Source of the DNA: an uncultured Lachnospiraceae bacterium | GTDB lineage: Bacteria; Bacillota; Clostridia; Lachnospirales; Lachnospiraceae | DNA: 53,671 nucleotides | Reading direction: 5' to 3' | NCBI GenBank assembly: GCA_910579935.1 | Contig: CAJTVQ010000029.1 | Span: forward strand, 1 to 53,671 | Notes under the pieces: model-generated | Told to the model about the DNA's origin: nothing | The model's input: the letters and a program-made list of their open reading frames with translations, nothing else | Databases searched by the model: none | Program-made: the position numbers and the translations under genes | In this document: positions 50,573 to 53,671 of the stretch, one piece after another | Layout of the letters: each line of letters opens with the position of its first letter | Numbering within the stretch: the stretch's first letter is position 1

Positions 50573-52303
50573 CTATACTTCTGACACCATATAATTATGA
50601 TACATCCTGCAATATTCCCCGTTTTTGTCCAAAAGTTCTTCATGTGTTCCGGACTCCGCGATCTTTCCTTCATCGAGCACAATGATCTTATCATAATCCG
50701 TTATGGTTGCAAGGCGGTGTGCCACGGTAACTACCGTCCGGTTTTGCGAAACTGCTTTCAGCGTCTCATTCACAAACGCTTCCGTCTCTTTATCCAGGGC
50801 GGAAGTCGGCTCGTCCAATATAAAAACCGGCGCTTCTTTTAAAATGGCTCTTGCAATAGCAATCCTCTGTCTCTGTCCGCCGGATAAATTACTTCCCCGC
50901 TCTTTCAGAACCGTATCATATCCTTCCGGCAGTTCTTTAATAAAATCATCACATCCCGCTTTCTTTGCCGCGTCCACGATTTCGTCACGGCAGGCTTCCG
51001 GCCTGCCGATACGGATATTATCAAGCACGCTCATTGGGAAAATGACGGTATCCTGTGAGATGAGCGCCAAATCTTTTCTCACCGCTTCCGGGCTGATATC
51101 CGAAAATCTATTTCCATAGAATAAAATTTCACCGTCACAGGCCTCATACTGCCGGCACATTAACTTAATGACCGTACTCTTGCCGCACCCGCTCCGGCCG
51201 ACCAGCGCAATTCTCTTTCCTTCCCCGACTGTCAGGTTTAAATGTTCCAAAACCTGCCCTTCCTTTTCCATCCGGCCTGCATAGGAAAACGACACATTGC
51301 GGAACGCAAATACCTCTTTGGTTGTTTTATCTGCTTCCACCGGCTTATTTTCCACATCTTCAACAGGCATTTCCATAATTTCAAACACCCGCTTTACCGA
51401 TACCATTACCAGTTGTGTCCTGACGACCAGCTGATACGCTTTATCGAGCGGTGCGCTGATTTTCCCTACTCCGCCGATAAACGCAATTAATATACCCAGT
51501 GTCACATTCCCGTTGAATGCCAGATAACCTCCGGCACATAATGAAACGGCAGTCGGCGCCATATCGATCAGTCTGGAAAGCGGCTCAAGATTATACTGGC
51601 GCAAATCGTTCCGGTTGGAAATATCAAAGGTTTCTTTTAACGCCTTATAATATTTATCCTGCATTTTCTCCTGAAGCCGGTAAGTTTTAATGACATCCGC
51701 CCCGTCGAACGCTTCCTGAATATTGTTGTTTGTCAGTCCTAACAGTTTTGCATATTTAAACTGCGCTATTTTGACCGGTTTTAAAAGTACAATACTGAGC
51801 GGTACCATAATAAGCAACGGACCAAGACACGCTGCGGCAAGCAATGGATTCAGGGAAAACAAATACAGTGCAAACACGATCACGACAATCGGCGTATACA
51901 TACAATCTATGAAATAAACCTGCATATACGCCGCAATACCGTCAATATCCGATGACGCCCTCTCGATCAAGTCTCCAAAATTATTCTTCTCCATAAAATC
52001 CGGTGCCATCTTCATAATGCAGTTTACCAGGTCACGCCGTAAATCCCTTAAAATTCCGGCACTGAAAAAACCGGTTGTCAGAGTCAGAAAATAATTGGCA
52101 AGCATTCCGCTTATCGTGACCAATGCGGCTTTCGCGGCAAATTCCGGCAGGACGGAACCAATTTCCCCCTTTGCGGCTTCATCGATGATCTGCTTTAAGA
52201 TATCAACAATATATACGTTTGCAACAGAGCATCCGATACCCGCAAGTACGGCAAGTACAATATATCCAAGGTAAGGTCCGGCATATTTTATTAATCTCTT
52301 CAT
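50573..52303 (-). CDS. ABC half-exporter (multidrug/peptide type), intact
   Basis: 576 aa. The six-helix exporter domain occupies residues about 1-310 (first helix YLGYIVLAVLAGIGCSVANVYIV). The NBD has Walker A VGRSGCGKSTVIKL, Q-loop ALISQDTVIFPMSV, signature LSGGQRQRIAIARAILKEAP, Walker B VFILDEPTSALD, and switch His in VTVAHRLATITDYD. It would normally pair with the 460-aa half-exporter downstream, which appears broken, so it may work as a homodimer or not at all. Divergent from the AraC gene. Start ATG 52303 fits family length; substrate unknown. Confidence 0.95.
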   Translation of the reverse strand: MKRLIKYAGPYLGYIVLAVLAGIGCSVANVYIVDILKQIIDEAAKGEIGSVLPEFAAKAALVTISGMLANYFLTLTTGFFSAGILRDLRRDLVNCIMKMAPDFMEKNNFGDLIERASSDIDGIAAYMQVYFIDCMYTPIVVIVFALYLFSLNPLLAAACLGPLLIMVPLSIVLLKPVKIAQFKYAKLLGLTNNNIQEAFDGADVIKTYRLQEKMQDKYYKALKETFDISNRNDLRQYNLEPLSRLIDMAPTAVSLCAGGYLAFNGNVTLGILIAFIGGVGKISAPLDKAYQLVVRTQLVMVSVKRVFEIMEMPVEDVENKPVEADKTTKEVFAFRNVSFSYAGRMEKEGQVLEHLNLTVGEGKRIALVGRSGCGKSTVIKLMCRQYEACDGEILFYGNRFSDISPEAVRKDLALISQDTVIFPMSVLDNIRIGRPEACRDEIVDAAKKAGCDDFIKELPEGYDTVLKERGSNLSGGQRQRIAIARAILKEAPVFILDEPTSALDKETEAFVNETLKAVSQNRTVVTVAHRLATITDYDKIIVLDEGKIAESGTHEELLDKNGEYCRMYHNYMVSEV

Positions 52304-52480
52304 GCTCTTTCTCCATGTGACTGCTTTGCAATGACAACTTACGCAGCGCTTTCAGATGCCATAGAAATTTTTCACATTATATACTATTTTTATATAGTTT
52401 TCTTCCATTTTCCTCTTGCATTTGACTGTTTTCTATGTAAACATATTATCAGCACATACGAAACCGGAGGAAAAGACCTA

Positions 52481-53347
52481 ATGCCTACACCCTTGAAAAA
52501 AGGTTATAATGTTCATATTGAATACATAGAAAAGCCTTACACTTATGTCATGCGTACTACTGAAAAATATACCGATTACTATGGCATCGGTTTTATCGTA
52601 AGCGGCGACAGGCAAAGTACCACACCTGAAAAGATCAGTTTCATTCATGCCGGAAATGTAACGCCGATCACAATAGGAGTTTACCACCGCACGACTTTTC
52701 TATCCGACGCACCCTATAAAAGATACCATATGAAATTTACGCCCGAGATTGCCAGACGCTGCATGGAACAGATCGGCGAAAAGAATTTTAATACGGTTAT
52801 GTCGCATTTATGCTATGAATTGCCGCCGGTATGCCAAATAAAGGTACGGCAGATGTTTGACGACATGCTTTATGAATACGAGCATTACGATCCTCATTCG
52901 GAATTTATCATCGAGGGAATCCTCGGACGTTTAATCATTACGATCTTAAGAGAGGGGAAAGCGGCTGAATCCGCAGACATAAAACTCAAGACCCGGGATG
53001 AAACGATGAATGAAATATTAGATTATTTAGACCTGCATTATGCTGAGAATCCTTCCATTGAAACACTCGCCTCTCTTGCCGGACTGTCCGAATCACACTT
53101 TATGAAACGGTTCCGCGACTGTGTGGGGTCTTCTTATAAAACATATTTACATTGTTATAAAATACGCCTTGCCCAGAACATGCTTGTAAATACCCGCCTT
53201 TCTGTCTCACAGATTTCGGAAAAGCTGGGTTTTTGCAATTCAAATTATTTTTGTACCATATTTCACAAAATATCCGGAATTAGTCCGAGAGAATTCAGAA
53301 AGGAGCATACCAGCCCCGTGTTTCATACGGTTAACCAGAACATTTAA
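52481..53347 (+). CDS. AraC-family transcriptional regulator
   Basis: 288 aa from ATG 52481, with GGAGG 8 nt upstream; the frame is open to 52331, but those residues are not family-like. The N-terminal part is the effector/dimerisation cupin-like region (NVHIEYIEKPYTYVMRT). The C-terminal 100 residues have two HTHs: ENPSIETLASLAGLSESHFMKRFRDCVGSSYKTYL and VSQISEKLGFCNSNYFCTIFHKISGISPREFRK. It is divergent from the ABC pair and probably activates it in answer to an unknown ligand. Confidence 0.93.
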   Translation: MPTPLKKGYNVHIEYIEKPYTYVMRTTEKYTDYYGIGFIVSGDRQSTTPEKISFIHAGNVTPITIGVYHRTTFLSDAPYKRYHMKFTPEIARRCMEQIGEKNFNTVMSHLCYELPPVCQIKVRQMFDDMLYEYEHYDPHSEFIIEGILGRLIITILREGKAAESADIKLKTRDETMNEILDYLDLHYAENPSIETLASLAGLSESHFMKRFRDCVGSSYKTYLHCYKIRLAQNMLVNTRLSVSQISEKLGFCNSNYFCTIFHKISGISPREFRKEHTSPVFHTVNQNI

Positions 53348-53493
53348 GGCGGAGTATAGGCTGCCACAACCCACACTCCAAAAGTATTTAAGAGTGGTAT
53401 CCCCTCTCCACTGCTGCAGTATAACGTCTTTTATTCCTTATAGCAAACAGCGATTTATGCCTTGTTCCTCATCACCTAAGAGGTGCTGATCTT

Positions 53494-53601
53494 ATGATAT
53501 ACCAAAATACGGAAACTGAAAATACGGACTGCAGCTTAAGCGATGCTGAAATCGTACGCATATATGGGAACGCATGGTCGATTATGCCGATATCAGCATA
53601 A
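53494..53601 (+). pseudogene. Short frame at right edge, probable gene start remnant
   Basis: ATG 53494 has an SD (GAGGTG) 8 nt upstream and encodes 35 residues (MIYQNTETENTDCSLSDAEI, then VRIYGNAW...), ending TAA 53599-53601 inside the palindrome 53573-53610. It reads like the N-terminus of a lost protein cut by the palindrome. Unknown family. Confidence 0.35.
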
Positions 53602-53610
53602 TCGACCATG
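53573..53610. repeat. Perfect 15-bp palindrome
   Basis: CATGGTCGATTATGC (53573-53587) and GCATAATCGACCATG (53596-53610) with an 8-nt centre (CGATATCA). It joins the small frame starting at 53494 to HAD-like coding sequence and appears to be a scar of inverted duplication or an element end. Confidence 0.9.
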
Positions 53611-53671
53611 GTATTGCGATCACGATGGCTATGGGGAATGCGCCGCAGGCTGTGGCGATGGGATTGCAGAA
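53574..53671 (+). pseudogene. HAD-superfamily (Cof-type) hydrolase fragment, cut by window edge
   Basis: The frame from ATG 53574 reads YADISIIDHGIAITMAMGNAPQAV. The end is close to the motif of Cof/YbiV-type HAD phosphatases, GIAVAMGNAxxxV, found next to the last catalytic Asp loop (GDxxNDxxM), which is missing here. The front is generated by the palindrome. It may be a truncated C-terminal part that continues past the window. Confidence 0.45.

Noticed and set aside
50377..50694. Minus-strand frame of 105 codons through the 93-bp hairpin
   Set aside because: It starts inside the intact ABC gene in another frame, has no SD, and is explained by the palindrome and leader motif.
52331..52480. 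Long N-terminal extension of the AraC regulator
   Set aside because: The region is hydrophobic and lacks an SD; ATG 52481 has GGAGG at 8 nt and gives the normal length.

Overview
The window looks like chromosomal DNA of an anaerobic Firmicute of the Clostridia, most likely a Lachnospiraceae. The grounds are the eno-secG-rnr-smpB-ssrA order, Gram-positive Shine-Dalgarno sites (AAGGAGG), paired ABC half-exporters divergent from an AraC regulator, and a branching enzyme with a charged tail. I infer this from gene content only; no 16S or marker search was possible.

Layout. 1-3.8 kb is an AT-rich accessory patch: the 3' end of an unknown plus-strand gene, two lipoproteins with near-identical signal peptides, an XRE regulator, a small hypothetical gene and a frameshifted integrase remnant. 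4.1-5.4 kb holds an orphan response regulator and a one-TM protein. 5.5-10.6 kb is core: a Uma2 remnant against the 3' end of tmRNA, then ssrA, smpB, rnr, secG and eno (all minus). 10.7-14.2 kb is a GntR/ABC ATPase/ABC permease operon with a recognisable promoter and operator.

14.5-30.1 kb is the most unusual part. Eight tightly packed minus-strand genes read in the order DUF6603-like giant (1356 aa), 408 aa, 276 aa, 1085 aa, Ig-like plus propeller-like 626 aa, Gly-rich collagen-like 244 aa, Hint-domain 585 aa and metallo-beta-lactamase-fold 507 aa. Several neighbours overlap by 4-14 nt. None has an obvious signal peptide, although Ig-like, collagen-like and Hint modules are usually found on exported proteins. 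I know of no assigned function. A degenerate J-domain/TPR protein (1167 aa) lies directly upstream and may belong to it.

33.8-37.4 kb returns to housekeeping genes: gpmI, a cation efflux protein, a YbjQ-family protein and tRNA-Thr(CGU). 37.4-38.5 kb is a scar with IS630 and FG-GAP-like remnants. 38.6-48.8 kb carries a chemotaxis receptor, an MscS channel, glgB with a histone-like tail, a DUF1015 protein, a YetA/PcRGLX-like polysaccharide lyase candidate and small hypotheticals. 48.9-53.3 kb holds two ABC half-exporters, one of them apparently decayed, separated by a large nested hairpin and divergent from an AraC regulator. The right edge is a scar with a perfect 15-bp palindrome inside a HAD-like fragment.

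Recurrent small elements link distant parts of the window: a 53-bp near-identical repeat (1-53 and 25944-25996), and a leader motif CGGGCAGATGCGGAACTTAA next to four minus-strand gene starts or intergenic regions.
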